A stretch of 64,000 nucleotides of DNA from Sinorhizobium medicae (lineage in GTDB: Bacteria; Pseudomonadota; Alphaproteobacteria; Rhizobiales; Rhizobiaceae), in the NCBI RefSeq assembly GCF_007827695.1, contig NZ_VITA01000002.1, positions 1 through 64,000 of the forward strand, written 5' to 3'. The notes beneath the pieces are model-generated. The model did no database searches. It saw only the letters and a list, made by a program, of their open reading frames with translations, and had not been told where the DNA came from. The translations under genes and the position numbers were made by a program. This document shows positions 1-11,709 of this stretch, piece by piece (the stretch's first letter is position 1; the number at the start of each line of letters is the position of its first letter).

Positions 1-411
1 ATCATGGGACTGCCTTATCCTGTGATGCGAGGTCCGCTGTGACGGCCTCCGTCAACTGTTCAGGTTAGGGATTCGAAGCGGGCGGAGGACCAGAGGCCAG
101 CACACGGTCTTTAAAGACCAGGATTCCGACGGCCTTCCGCCCGCACCCATATAAGCACAGTTTCGACACACAGGATTCCTGTGACGAGCACAGGAATTGT
201 CTCTCAAATTTATGGTTTACTGTTGGGGAAGCTGGGCGCGAGCCCGGAATGGCCATTCCGGGGCTGGCGCGGCAAGGCGCCCGTACAGGAATAGGTTTCA
301 ACGACCGACCTCATGAAGGGACTTTGCCGCTCCAGCTTCGCATCGCTTGCTGACTTGAATGGGCTATCCGTTGGACACGCCCGCAGACAATTCGAAGCAT
401 GGAACCCGATT
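1..411. other. Non-coding stretch upstream of the IS110 relic
   Basis: No convincing gene is visible here; the open frames lack a recognisable product. It carries a palindromic repeat: the 20-base string CCTGTGACGAGCACAGGAAT at 178-197 occurs again at 45626-45645, inside a longer inverted repeat. The part next to the transposase probably belongs to the insertion sequence, since IS110 elements carry a non-coding upstream segment, but no element boundary can be fixed because IS110 elements lack obvious terminal inverted repeats. Confidence 0.5.
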
Positions 412-1376
412 ATGACGGCAGAACACACCGAAATCCAGTTCGTCCTCGGCCTGGACGTTTCCTGCAACACCGTCACCCTGTATGACGACCTGCACCCTGA
501 CCGTCGCCAACGACGCCGATGCACTGCGCACAGCACTGCAACCGTACCAGGGGCACCGCCACGCTCGCGGTGTGCGAAGCGACCGGCGGCCATGAGGACA
601 CCCTGCTCGGCGCGCTGCTGGAACTGGCTATTCCCGCCCATCGCGCGGATCCCGCCAAGGTCAAGGCTTATATCGGATCCTTCGGCAAGCGCGCCAAGAC
701 CGATCCGATCGATGCCCGCTGGCTGTCCCATTATGGCCGAGACGGTGCCGCAGTCCTGCCGCGCTGGCAGCCGGCCGATCCCTGCCAGCAGCAATTTGCG
801 CTCTTCGTCGCCCGCCGTCTCGACCTCGTCGCCATGCGAGTGCAGGAGAAAAACCGAATGAAAGCCCCGCGCAGCCGCCTGATCGCCGACAATATCTCGG
901 CCCGTCTCGCCGAACCGGACCGCCCTATAGAAACTCTCAATGCACAGATCGGCACCCTGATCGCCGAAAGCCATAACCTGGCGCTGCGAGCCAAGGCGTT
1001 GCGCTCGGTGCCCGGCATCGGACCGGTGCTGGTGTCGCTGCTCTTGGCCGTCATGCCCGAACTCGGCAGCCTCAACCGCAGGCAGGCCGCAAGCCTTGCC
1101 GGCTGCGCCCCCCATCCCAAGGACAGCGGCAAGGCCAGTTGGCACCGCAGTACCACCGGCGGACGCCGCCAGATCAGACCGGCACTCTTTATCGCCGCTC
1201 TCGCCGCCTGCCGTGGCGACAATCATCTCGCCATCGCCTACAACGCACTGCTTAACACCGCAAAACCGAAACGCGTCGCGCTTACCGCCATCATGCGTAA
1301 GATCATCACCATCGCAAACGCCCGCATCAGGGACGCTTTAAATCAGCAAAACGAAACAACAGAAATTCACGCTTAA
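412..1376 (+). pseudogene. IS110-family transposase, frameshifted relic
   Basis: This is a decayed transposase of the IS110 (DEDD, RuvC-like) family. The N-terminal GLDVS motif with the first acidic residue lies in frame 1 (from ATG 412). The next conserved part (TLTVANDADALRTAL) reads in frame 2 from about 491. The rest (CEATGG, KTDPIDAR, then the C-terminal PGIGPV and SLAGCAPHP motifs of the IS116/IS110/IS902 domain) reads in frame 3 from about 558 to the stop at 1376. At least two indels therefore break the gene between 480 and 560. The C-terminal 285-residue frame is open, but it lacks the first catalytic Asp and should not be active. Family assignment is firm; the exact indel positions are inferred. 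Confidence 0.85.
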
Positions 1377-1424
1377 ACTGACTTGGTGAGGGGAGAGTAG
1401 AAGAACGCGGCGCCTCGTGAGCCC

Positions 1425-2837
1425 TCACTTGCCTGCTGCCCTCGTCTCCACTTCCCGGATCGCCAGACGGTGGCCCGAAACGGAGGCGCCGGCGTTCTTC
1501 GCCATGGCGATGAAGGGGATCGCGGCCAGCAGGTTGGCGATGGCGATGATCATGAAGGCCGTGTGGAAGTCTCCAAGCTCCAGCGGCTTGCCGCTGATTG
1601 CCGTCTCGATCTCGAGAATGGCGCCTGCGACCGCGACCCCCAATGCGAGGCTGATCTGCTGCAGCACGGCGCTCATCGATGTTGCCTTGCTCGCATCCGC
1701 ATCGTCGATATCGGCGAATGAGAGCGCGTTGACGCCGGTGAAGAAGAAGGAGCGCGCGAAACCGGCGATCAGCAGGACCGAGATCAGCACGAGATAGGGT
1801 GTCGCGGGCGTGAAGAAGCCGTTGGCGAATGTCGTGACGGCGGCGATCACGGCCGCAACGAGCAGCGTCGTGCGGAAGCCGGCGAAAGCGAGCACGCGGC
1901 GCGCGAGGAATTTCGTCGTGATGGCGCCGACGGCGCCGACGAAGGTGATGAGGCCGGACTGGAACGGGTCCAGACCGAAGCCGACCTGCAGCATCAGCGG
2001 CATCAGGAATGGCACCGCGCCGACGGATATGCGGAAGATGGTGCCGCCGATCGACGCGGCGCGGAAGGCACCGTCGCGGAACAGCTTGAGGTCGAGCACG
2101 GGCGCCGGATGCCTGCGCGCATGGAAGATATAAAGGAACGAGGCGGCTATGCCGGCTGAGACGGATGCGATGCCGATTGCCGGCGGCAGGGCCGGCAGAC
2201 TGATGACCGAAAGTCCGAAGATGACACCGGCGGCAGCGGTCCCTCCGAGCAGGAAACCGACAATATCCACGGGCGGGGGGTTTCGCCTTTCCATCTCGGG
2301 AAGGTAGATGCCGGAGAGAAAATAACCGACGATCCCGACCGGCACGTTGATCAGAAAGATCCAGTGCCACGAAAAATAGGTGGTGATAAAGCCGCCGAGC
2401 GGCGGGCCTGCAAGCGGGCCGACCAGCGCCGGAATGGTCAACAGCGCCATCGCCGAGACAAGTTCGCTTCGCGGCGCGCTGCGGACGAGAACGAGACGCG
2501 CCACCGGCGTCATCATGGCGCCGCCGACGCCCTGCAAAAAGCGTGAGAGGACGAAGGCGGAGAGGCTGTCCGCGACCGCGCAGAAGACCGAGCCTGCGAC
2601 GAAGACGAGGATGGCCGCGCGGAAGATGCGTTTGGCGCCGAACCGATCCGCCATCCAGCCGCTCAAGGGAATGAAGATCGCGAGCGCCACCATATAGGAG
2701 GTGAGCGCGAGCTTGAGCGTGATCGGACCGACGCCTATGTCGCGCGCGATCGCCGGCAACGATGTCGCGATGACGGTGGAATCCATCTGCTCCATGAACA
2801 GGGCGATGGCGAGAATCATCGGGACGATGCGGTTCAT
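1425..2837 (-). CDS. MFS drug exporter, DHA2 (EmrB/QacA) type
   Basis: The product is a 470-residue inner-membrane protein with about 14 predicted transmembrane helices, typical of proton-driven multidrug exporters of the DHA2 family. The N-terminus shows the family pattern MEQMDSTVIATSLPAIA (helix 1, with the Asp common to this family), followed by GWMADRFGAKR (motif A between helices 2 and 3) and GVGGAMMTPVARL. The start at 2837 is chosen because the hydrophobic segment begins directly after MNRIVPM; 59 further upstream codons are open but run into an intergenic repeat and look non-coding. No membrane-fusion partner is adjacent, so it may work alone. The substrate cannot be told from sequence. 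Confidence 0.85.
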   Translation of the reverse strand: MNRIVPMILAIALFMEQMDSTVIATSLPAIARDIGVGPITLKLALTSYMVALAIFIPLSGWMADRFGAKRIFRAAILVFVAGSVFCAVADSLSAFVLSRFLQGVGGAMMTPVARLVLVRSAPRSELVSAMALLTIPALVGPLAGPPLGGFITTYFSWHWIFLINVPVGIVGYFLSGIYLPEMERRNPPPVDIVGFLLGGTAAAGVIFGLSVISLPALPPAIGIASVSAGIAASFLYIFHARRHPAPVLDLKLFRDGAFRAASIGGTIFRISVGAVPFLMPLMLQVGFGLDPFQSGLITFVGAVGAITTKFLARRVLAFAGFRTTLLVAAVIAAVTTFANGFFTPATPYLVLISVLLIAGFARSFFFTGVNALSFADIDDADASKATSMSAVLQQISLALGVAVAGAILEIETAISGKPLELGDFHTAFMIIAIANLLAAIPFIAMAKNAGASVSGHRLAIREVETRAAGK

Positions 2838-2850
2838 GAATGATGCCTGG

Positions 2851-2960
2851 GGGTTAGAGCACTTCCGCTTTTCTCCGAATCGCGGAAACTCTCTAACCCT
2901 TTGTATTGCCGCAATTCCGGACGGAAAACCGTTACACGCTTTTCCTGGAATTGCTCTAGC
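2851..2960. repeat. RIME-like palindromic intergenic repeat
   Basis: Two consecutive hairpins lie between the MFS gene and its upstream neighbour. The first pairs GGGTTAGAG (2851-2859) with CTCTAACCC (2891-2899). The second pairs GCAATTCC (2911-2918) with GGAATTGC (2947-2954) around the core GACGGAAAACCGTTACAC. Similar cores occur at about 29688-29722 and, inverted, near 45700 and 54400, so this is a dispersed family resembling the rhizobial intergenic mosaic elements. Confidence 0.7.
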
Positions 2961-3185
2961 ACAGCGGGCGTTCGCCGCATCGGGAAACGATCTGAGAACA
3001 AAATCATGGGGCAACTCGGAATGCGCGCTGGCGCGCCGTTAAGGGCTTCCTGTGGTTTTGTCAGGGCGAAGCCGTAGATTGAAGATCAAAAGCGTGTGAT
3101 CCCTCCTGTCTATTTCCGTCAAGGCGCTACTTCTCGCCTGTTGTGGCCGGCGCGAGGGCAGGGCCATCAAACGGAGGGAATTACG

Positions 3186-5859
<2,674 letters not shown>

Positions 5860-5936
5860 TGCTATTTTGCAGGGCGCCTTTCCTCCGGGGAACCTGCGCG
5901 CCCTGCGCCTTCTCCCTCAATTTCTGAAGAGCACCG

Positions 5937-6353
5937 ATGACGGGCTTTGAAATCTTCTGGCCGATGGTGGCCCATGTCGCGCTTGTTTTCGCGCTCTATG
6001 CGCTCCTCTCCGCCCGTCGGGTTGCGCTCGTCAAGGCGGGGAAGATCGAGGCTTCCGTATTCCGGGAAAACCGCGACGAGCCGGACGAGAGCCTCGTTGT
6101 GCGAAACAGCATCGCGAACCAGTTCGAGTTGCCGGTGCTGTTCCACCTCTGCTGTGTGCTGCTTTACGTGACCGAGGCAGACAACATTCTCTCGCTTGGT
6201 CTCGCCTGGCTCTTCGTGGCGCTCCGCTACGCGCACGCGGTAATCCATGTCACCGGCAATCGGCTGCGTTATCGCCGGCCGCTCTTCATGGCGGGGTTCC
6301 TTGTGCTCGTCGCGATGTGGACCTGGCTTTCCGTCTGGATGGCGATGAGCTGA
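5937..6353 (+). CDS. MAPEG-family membrane protein
   Basis: A 138-residue protein with about four hydrophobic segments, matching the MAPEG superfamily (membrane-associated proteins in eicosanoid and glutathione metabolism). The loop RENRDEPDESLVVRNSIANQFELPVLF resembles the family's conserved N-x-x-E-x-x-P region. Bacterial MAPEG proteins are often membrane glutathione transferases or peroxidases, but activity here is not shown. It lies 77 bases after guaB on the same strand and could be cotranscribed with it. Confidence 0.8.
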   Translation: MTGFEIFWPMVAHVALVFALYALLSARRVALVKAGKIEASVFRENRDEPDESLVVRNSIANQFELPVLFHLCCVLLYVTEADNILSLGLAWLFVALRYAHAVIHVTGNRLRYRRPLFMAGFLVLVAMWTWLSVWMAMS

Positions 6354-6438
6354 GGTAACGCAGTTTTGTAAGTCCGTGACCGCGCCGCTGACCTATTCTG
6401 TCCAGCGGCTTTCATCTGCCACAGCCCAGGAGAGCGTC

Positions 6439-7314
6439 ATGAACAAACCTGTCATTACCCAGGCGATGATCGATGCCTATGACGAGTATACGCATCTCAC
6501 CTTGGACCGCCGCCGCTTCATGGAGAAACTGACGGCGCTTGCCGGGACGGCTGCCGCCGCCGCTGCAATCGCGCCGATGCTGGCTGCCAACAGCGCCAAA
6601 GCCGAAATAATCGCCGAAACGGACGAGCGAATCAAAGGCGAGGACATCACCTATCCTGGCGGCGATGGCAAAATGAAGGGTTATCTCGTGAAGCCCGCCG
6701 TAATGTCCGGCAAGCTTCCCGCCGTCATCGTCATCCACGAGAATCGCGGCCTCAATCCGCACATCAGAGACGTTGCACGCCGCATGGCGCTCGAAGGTTT
6801 TCTGGCACTTGCTCCCGATTTCCTTTCGCCGGAGGGGGGAACCCCGGGCGATGAGGACAAGGCGCGCGAGATGATCGGCGCGCTCGATGCAAGCGCTACG
6901 AATGCCAACGCCGTCGCCACAGTGGCCTTCCTGAAGGGTCATGCGGAAAGCACCGCCAATGTGGGGGCGATCGGCTTTTGCTGGGGCGGCGGTCTCGTCA
7001 ACAGGCTTGCCGTGAACGCGCCTGACCTCAAGGCCGGCGTCGCCTATTACGGCGCCCAGCCGAAAGCCGAGGACGTGCCGAAGATCAAGGCTGCGCTGCT
7101 GCTGCATTATGCCGGGCTCGATGAGCGCATCAATGCCGGCATCGAGGCCTACCGCAAGGCGTTGACGGAAAACGGCAAGGACGCCACGATTCACGTCTAT
7201 GAGGGCGTGAACCACGCTTTCAACAACGACACCTCGGCAGCCCGTTACGACAAGGAGGCGGCCGACCTTGCCTGGCAGCGGACCGTCGAATTCCTGAAGG
7301 CGAAGCTCGCTTAG
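6439..7314 (+). CDS. Dienelactone hydrolase family protein, Tat-exported
   Basis: A 291-residue alpha/beta hydrolase of the dienelactone hydrolase family. The nucleophile motif GFCWGG contains Cys181, the usual nucleophile of this family; the Asp and His of the triad are likely in GLDERIN and in VNHAFNN. The N-terminus has a twin-arginine motif, DRRRFMEKL, followed by an Ala-rich hydrophobic stretch to about residue 50, so periplasmic location is expected. Start 6439 is preceded by AGGAGAGCG. The gene ends directly against the convergent oxyR gene, with no space between the two stop codons. The physiological substrate is unknown. Confidence 0.85.
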   Translation: MNKPVITQAMIDAYDEYTHLTLDRRRFMEKLTALAGTAAAAAAIAPMLAANSAKAEIIAETDERIKGEDITYPGGDGKMKGYLVKPAVMSGKLPAVIVIHENRGLNPHIRDVARRMALEGFLALAPDFLSPEGGTPGDEDKAREMIGALDASATNANAVATVAFLKGHAESTANVGAIGFCWGGGLVNRLAVNAPDLKAGVAYYGAQPKAEDVPKIKAALLLHYAGLDERINAGIEAYRKALTENGKDATIHVYEGVNHAFNNDTSAARYDKEAADLAWQRTVEFLKAKLA

Positions 7315-8268
7315 TCATACGGCCGGTTTGGGCGCAGATTTCACTGCGCCTCTATCGGCCGGGATAGCGCCCTGCGAGACCTCGCGGGCACAGGTCGATA
7401 TGGCGTCTGCAAGCGCGTCCATGTCGCGTGGGCGCGGATTGCTTGCCCGCCAGATAAGACCGATCTCGCGAGAGGGCTCAGGGGCGGCGAAGGGCACGAT
7501 GCGGATCGCGTTGCGCGCGGCTTCGCTCGGGATCGCAATCTCCGGGATGAGCGTCATTCCCATGCCGTTTGCAACCATTTGCAGGAGCGTCGCCATGGAT
7601 GTTGCGCCGAAGCTCAAAAGTTGCCGCCTGCCGGCGCTACTGCAGACGGCAAGAGCCTGGTCGCGCAGACAATGGCCTTCCTCGAGGAGCAGGAGCTGGG
7701 AAATATCCATCTGCTTTTCGGTAATCGGCGACAGGAGTACGGTCCGGTCGTTCTCCGCTACGGCCATATAGAAACGATCGGAAAACAGCGATCGGGTGGC
7801 GATGCCGTCGGGCTCGACCGGCAGCGCCGCCACGACCGCGTCGAGCCTGCCGTCGCCGAGATTGACGAGGAGCCGGTCTGTAACAGATTCCCTCAACTCG
7901 ATTTCGATCGTCCTGTATCGTTCGCGCAGATAGGGGATGAGCCGCGGAACGAGGTAGGGCGCGAGAGTGGGGATGACACCGAGGCGCACGCGTCCTTCCA
8001 GGGTGCCCGAATTTATCCGGGTGCTCTCTTCCAGTCTGCCGACATCCGCAAGGATCGAGCGAACCTGCTCCAGCACCTCCTCGCCTTTGCCGGTCAGGAA
8101 AACCCCGGAACGGCTCCGTTCCACCAGTTTCACGCCGAGATGCGCTTCCATTTCCATAATCTGCGCGGACAAGGCCGGCTGGCTGACATGGGTGAGTTCG
8201 GCGGCCTTGCCGAAATGGCGCGTGGTCGCGAGGGCATCGAAATAGCGCATCTGCCTGAGTGTCAACAT
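7315..8268 (-). CDS. oxyR: Hydrogen peroxide-responsive LysR regulator OxyR
   Basis: A 317-residue LysR-type regulator with an N-terminal winged helix (residues 1-60: LRQMRYFDALA, SQPALSAQI). The effector domain carries EEGHCLRDQALAVC, in which Cys200 and Cys209 match the two redox cysteines of E. coli OxyR (199 and 208), so a disulfide switch driven by peroxide is predicted. It is divergent from katA across 116 bases, the classic arrangement for a regulator and its catalase target. The 3' end abuts the dienelactone hydrolase gene on the opposite strand. Confidence 0.93.
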   Translation of the reverse strand: MLTLRQMRYFDALATTRHFGKAAELTHVSQPALSAQIMEMEAHLGVKLVERSRSGVFLTGKGEEVLEQVRSILADVGRLEESTRINSGTLEGRVRLGVIPTLAPYLVPRLIPYLRERYRTIEIELRESVTDRLLVNLGDGRLDAVVAALPVEPDGIATRSLFSDRFYMAVAENDRTVLLSPITEKQMDISQLLLLEEGHCLRDQALAVCSSAGRRQLLSFGATSMATLLQMVANGMGMTLIPEIAIPSEAARNAIRIVPFAAPEPSREIGLIWRASNPRPRDMDALADAISTCAREVSQGAIPADRGAVKSAPKPAV

Positions 8269-8384
8269 GATAAGAAAAACCTATCGTATATAGCAGAAAA
8301 TACAATTGGAGATTATTGCCGACGGGTGGGAGAAAACGACGCAAGGCATTTGCCGTGCCGAAACGTTGAAAGATGAGGGATGTA
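8269..8384. promoter_or_regulatory. oxyR-katA divergent promoter region
   Basis: This AT-richer spacer must hold both promoters. It contains the inverted element CTAT (8281-8284), five bases, ATAG (8290-8293), which resembles part of the OxyR-box pattern of ATAG/CTAT quarter sites, although the spacing differs from the E. coli consensus. OxyR binding here is likely from context; the exact site is inferred. Confidence 0.5.
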
Positions 8385-9869
8385 ATGACAGATCGTCCGA
8401 CGATGACCACGACCGCCGGTGCACCGGTGCCGGACAACCAGAACGCGCTGACTGCGGGGCCGCGCGGCGGCATCATGATGCAGGACTACCAGCTCATCGA
8501 GAAGCTGGCGCACCAGAACCGCGAGCGCATTCCGGAACGCGTCGTGCATGCCAAGGGCTGGGGTGCCTTCGGGACGTTGAAGATCACGGGCGACATCTCG
8601 GAATATACAAAGGCAATGTGTCTCCAGCCCGGCGCCGAAACGCCGATGCTTGCCCGCTTCTCGACCGTGGCCGGCGAGCAGGGCGCCGCCGATCACGAGC
8701 GTGACGTCCGCGGTTTCGCGCTGAAGTTCTATACCGGGGAGGGGAACTGGGATCTCGTCGGCAACAACACGCCCGTCTTCTTCATCCGGGATCCCTACAA
8801 GTTCCCGGACTTCATCCATACGCAGAAGCGGCATCCGAAGACCAATCTTCGCTCCGCCACCGCCATGTGGGACTACTGGTCACTCTCGCCGGAAAGCTTG
8901 CATCAGGTGACGATCCTGATGTCCGATCGCGGCCTGCCGCAGACGCCGATGCATATGAACGGCTATGGCTCGCACACCTACTCCTTCTGGAACGACGCAG
9001 GCGAGCGCTATTGGGTCAAGTTCCACTTCAAGACACAGCAGGACCACAAGTTCTTTACCAATGAAGAAGGCGAAGCGGTCATAGGCAAGACCCGCGAGGG
9101 CTATCAGGAGGCGCTGTTTTACGCCATAGAGAACGGCGCGTTTCCGCGCTGGACCGTGCAGGTCCAGATCATGCCGGAGCTCGATTCCGAAAAGACGCCG
9201 TACAACCCGTTCGACCTGACGAAGGTTTGGCCGCACGCCGATTTCCCGCCGATCGAGATCGGCGTGCTGGAACTCAACCGCAACCCCGAAAATTACTTCG
9301 CCGAGATCGAAAACGCGGCCTTCTCGCCTTCCAACATCGTTCCGGGCATCGGCTTCTCGCCGGACAAAGTGCTGCAGGCGCGACTGTTCTCCTATGCGGA
9401 CGCCCACCGCTATCGCCTCGGCACCCATTACGAAAACATCCCGGTCAACCAGCCGCGCTGCCCGGTTCACCATTATCATCGCGATGGTCAGATGAACACC
9501 TATGGCGGCATTCGCACCGGCAACCCGGAGGCCTATTACGAGCCGAACTCCTTCGATGGTCCGGCGGAACAACCGCTTGCCAAGGAACCGCCGCTAAAGG
9601 TGGACGGCGACATGTCGCGCTACGATCACCGCGTGGGCAATGACGATTATGTCCAGGTGCGCGCCTTGTTCAACCTCTTCGACGAAGGGCAGAAGTCGCG
9701 CCTCTTCTCCAACATCGCAGCTGCGATGGGCGGCGTTCCGAGCGAGATCATCGAGCGGCAGCTCATTCATTTCGCCCGGGTTCATCCGGACTATGAGACA
9801 GGCGTTCGCGCGGCGTTGAAGGCCGCCCACGGCTACGGGGCGGATACGATCAGTACGGCTGCCGAGTAA
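8385..9869 (+). CDS. katA: Monofunctional haem catalase KatA
   Basis: A 494-residue small-subunit, clade-3-like catalase that splits hydrogen peroxide to water and oxygen in the cytoplasm. The distal haem histidine is in RVVHAKGWG (H55), the distal Asn in [11 protein letters not shown] (N127/N128) and the proximal haem tyrosine in [14 protein letters not shown] (Y337). The start at ATG 8385 is preferred over the in-frame ATG at 8373, as it matches the usual MTDRP start of the family; both are possible. Divergent OxyR is the expected activator. A hairpin at 9891-9923 follows. Confidence 0.95.
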   Translation: MTDRPTMTTTAGAPVPDNQNALTAGPRGGIMMQDYQLIEKLAHQNRERIPERVVHAKGWGAFGTLKITGDISEYTKAMCLQPGAETPMLARFSTVAGEQGAADHERDVRGFALKFYTGEGNWDLVGNNTPVFFIRDPYKFPDFIHTQKRHPKTNLRSATAMWDYWSLSPESLHQVTILMSDRGLPQTPMHMNGYGSHTYSFWNDAGERYWVKFHFKTQQDHKFFTNEEGEAVIGKTREGYQEALFYAIENGAFPRWTVQVQIMPELDSEKTPYNPFDLTKVWPHADFPPIEIGVLELNRNPENYFAEIENAAFSPSNIVPGIGFSPDKVLQARLFSYADAHRYRLGTHYENIPVNQPRCPVHHYHRDGQMNTYGGIRTGNPEAYYEPNSFDGPAEQPLAKEPPLKVDGDMSRYDHRVGNDDYVQVRALFNLFDEGQKSRLFSNIAAAMGGVPSEIIERQLIHFARVHPDYETGVRAALKAAHGYGADTISTAAE

Positions 9870-9890
9870 AAGGCGCCGGTCGGCGAAAAA

Positions 9891-9923
9891 CGAAGGCCAC
9901 GCCCATGCAGGACGTGGCCTTCG
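9891..9923 (-). terminator. Hairpin terminator between katA and the LysR gene
   Basis: An 11-bp perfect stem pairs CGAAGGCCACG (9891-9901) with CGTGGCCTTCG (9913-9923). Read on the minus strand it is followed by TTTTT, so it fits an intrinsic terminator for the LysR gene ending at 9953. On the plus strand it may also stop katA transcripts, though the T tract there is poor. Confidence 0.75.
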
Positions 9924-9952
9924 TCATTGAGGAGAGGAGGCAGGTAGGGAGG

Positions 9953-10903
9953 TCACCAGCCCGGCAGCATATGGCTCTGTCTCAGGCGCGGATAACGCGG
10001 ATAGCTCTTGAGATCGCCTTCGAGGTCATCATTGACTGTGATCGGCGTGATGTTGTCCAGGCAGGCGCAAATGTGGTTGGTAATCGCATTCGACAGCGAA
10101 GGCGACAGGCCCGGGCGCTTCATGATGCCGATCTGAACCGGCGCCAGTGCCGGAAAGCCGTCCGCCAGCGTCAGCACTTTCATACCCGGGCGCAGCGCCG
10201 ATTCCGGAAGTACGGAAACCGCCATGCCGGCCAGCACCGCGGCCGCAACCACCGTCGACGACCAGCTTGTGAACAGGATCTGATATTCCTTGCCCGTCGC
10301 GTCGAGTGCCGCGCAGGCAGCCTGCCTCCACTGACAGTCGCGCCGGCCGACCGCGAGCGGGATCGGCGCGTTCTCGGGCAGCGGATGGTTGATGGAGCTC
10401 ACCCAGCAGAGCGGCTCGGTGCGGACGACGTCCGAGGCACGCGCGCGCGGATTGTGCGTGACGAGCGCGATATCGAGGTCGCCCTTCGCCAGCTTTTCGG
10501 CGAGGTCGACCGAAGGCTCGCATACGATGTAGAGTTCGACATTCGGATGTGTCTTGGCGAAGCGGACGATGATCTCCGGCATGTAGCGGTCCGCGTAGTC
10601 GTCCGGCGTGCCGATCCGCAGCGTTCCCTCGAGTCGGTTGTCGTCGAAGGAGGCAATCGCCTCGTTGTTGAGGCGAATCATCCTCCGGGCGAAGTTGAGG
10701 AGCCTGTCACCCTCGACGGTCAGCCGGTTGCCCCGGCCGTCCTTCATGAAAAGCGGCTTGCCGATCCGCTCTTCCAGGCGGCGCATCTGCATCGACACGG
10801 CGGATTGAGTCTTGAAGACTCGGTCGGCCGCCTTCGTGAAGCTGCCCGTATCTGCGATTGCTACGAAGGTTTGCAGCTGGTCAATATCGAGCGGTGCGGA
10901 CAT
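9953..10903 (-). CDS. LysR-type transcriptional regulator
   Basis: A 316-residue LysR regulator. The N-terminal DNA-binding helix-turn-helix is clear (DIDQLQTFVAIADTGSFTKA, TQSAVSMQMRRLEERIG), followed by a substrate-binding-like effector domain; the best general match is the LrhA-like branch. It is convergent with katA, so it is not a divergent partner of any target, except possibly the DUF1127 gene that starts 206 bases upstream on the other strand. Several cysteines occur in the effector domain, but they do not form the OxyR pattern. The ligand and targets are unknown. Confidence 0.85.
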   Translation of the reverse strand: MSAPLDIDQLQTFVAIADTGSFTKAADRVFKTQSAVSMQMRRLEERIGKPLFMKDGRGNRLTVEGDRLLNFARRMIRLNNEAIASFDDNRLEGTLRIGTPDDYADRYMPEIIVRFAKTHPNVELYIVCEPSVDLAEKLAKGDLDIALVTHNPRARASDVVRTEPLCWVSSINHPLPENAPIPLAVGRRDCQWRQAACAALDATGKEYQILFTSWSSTVVAAAVLAGMAVSVLPESALRPGMKVLTLADGFPALAPVQIGIMKRPGLSPSLSNAITNHICACLDNITPITVNDDLEGDLKSYPRYPRLRQSHMLPGW

Positions 10904-10968
10904 GGCCGGAATACCTATAAAATTGTTTGATGAATACCATTAAAAACATTCGTTGGACTGATCAATAA

Positions 10969-10995
10969 GGATTTGCGAATGATAATCCGCAAATC
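10969..10995. repeat. Hairpin between the LysR and DUF1127 genes
   Basis: An 8-bp stem pairs GATTTGCG (10970-10977) with CGCAAATC (10988-10995). It sits in the AT-rich divergent spacer, about 70 bases upstream of the LysR start, and could be an operator for that regulator or the start of a transcript. Function is inferred from position only. Confidence 0.4.
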
Positions 10996-11109
10996 ACGTC
11001 AATCTTCTCGGCGAAACAGTCGCCGTTCTGCCAGATTTTCTCGACCTGCTCCCGCGTAGACTTTTGCGCGAGAGAAGGTTTCTTCGTGCCTGCGAAAAGG
11101 AGTTCCGTC

Positions 11110-11406
11110 ATGCACAGGACCGAACACGTCTCCGGCTGCGGCTTGGTTGCAAGGGGGCAATCGCCTGCATTCCGCGCAACGGGAATCGCCAGCATGCTGT
11201 CGGCCGTCTGGCATCTGTACCGAAACCGCCGCCAGATCGCCCGTCTGCACGATCTTGACGACCGCCAGCTACTCGACATGGGGCTGAAACGTGAAGACCT
11301 GCACGAGGCACTGACATCGGCATCCTTCGAGAATCCAGGCACTTACCTGACGCGCGCGTCGCGCAACCGGGCAAGTCTCTTCTACAGGGGAGTACGTCAC
11401 GACTGA
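11110..11406 (+). CDS. DUF1127 small protein
   Basis: A 98-residue protein whose C-terminal part contains the DUF1127 (YjiS-like) motif, an arginine-rich helical pattern: LYRNRRQIARLHDLDDRQLLDMGLKREDL (split here over residues about 36-64). Small DUF1127 proteins are numerous in Rhizobiales and are linked in some species to RNA turnover, phosphate or carbon homeostasis and stress. ATG 11110 is chosen because AAAAGGAG lies seven to eight bases upstream. An in-frame ATG at 11086 is less well placed. The region after residue 64 is unlike the short single-domain members. Confidence 0.8.
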   Translation: MHRTEHVSGCGLVARGQSPAFRATGIASMLSAVWHLYRNRRQIARLHDLDDRQLLDMGLKREDLHEALTSASFENPGTYLTRASRNRASLFYRGVRHD

Positions 11407-11489
11407 CTTCTCCATGGCGCATCCGGCCGCCTCGGATGCGCCATCGCGACATGATCTGCTTTCGCCCTCGTGCGGATCATGTCGCGAAA

Positions 11490-11589
11490 TTCTGATGGTG
11501 CGCACGGCACCGAGCGTTCCCCGCAGGGTATGAGCCAATAGACCCTGCTGCTTGCCCGGTACATGCCAAGACATGTACCGGGCTTTTTT
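11490..11589 (+). ncRNA. Possible small RNA ending in a strong terminator
   Basis: The 3' part has a 7-bp hairpin GCAGGGT / ACCCTGC with a 12-base loop (about 11523-11548), followed at once by a strong intrinsic terminator (GCCCGGTACATG / CATGTACCGGGC then TTTTTT, 11554-11589). Two hairpins and a U tract about 150 bases after the nearest upstream stop codon fit an independent small RNA better than a gene terminator. I could not assign it to a known rhizobial sRNA family and see no clear promoter, so the 5' end is a guess. It may instead be the trailer of the DUF1127 transcript. Confidence 0.35.
11554..11589 (+). terminator. Strong intrinsic terminator
   Basis: A 12-bp perfect stem, GCCCGGTACATG paired with CATGTACCGGGC across a six-base loop (CCAAGA), is followed by six T residues on the plus strand. 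It ends transcription of either the DUF1127 gene or a separate small RNA. Confidence 0.88.
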
Positions 11590-11709
11590 GTAGCGTGGCG
11601 GGGCCGCCCTCATCCGCCTTCCGGCACCTCCCCCGCAAGTGGGGCGAAGGGACACCGGCAAGCGCCGCGCCATCAAAGCTGCCAATGCTTTGCAGGCAGA
11701 ATTTCGCGG

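Larger units (their letters stand above)
11407..11709. other. Intergenic region with three hairpins
   Basis: No protein gene is evident. From left to right it holds a hairpin GGCGCATCCG / CGGATGCGCC (about 11415-11440), a second hairpin CGACATGATC / GATCATGTCG (about 11447-11485), and a hairpin plus intrinsic terminator annotated below as a possible sRNA. The stretch 11590-11709 shows nothing recognisable. Confidence 0.55.

Noticed and set aside
65..301. A 78-codon minus-strand frame at the left edge
   Set aside because: It overlaps a palindromic repeat, has no family features and no ribosome site.
9953..10903. Identity of this LysR regulator as LsrB
   Set aside because: LsrB is a redox LysR regulator of S. 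meliloti, but as I recall it lies beside trxB and lrp elsewhere in the genome; here the neighbours are katA and a DUF1127 gene, so I left the symbol empty.
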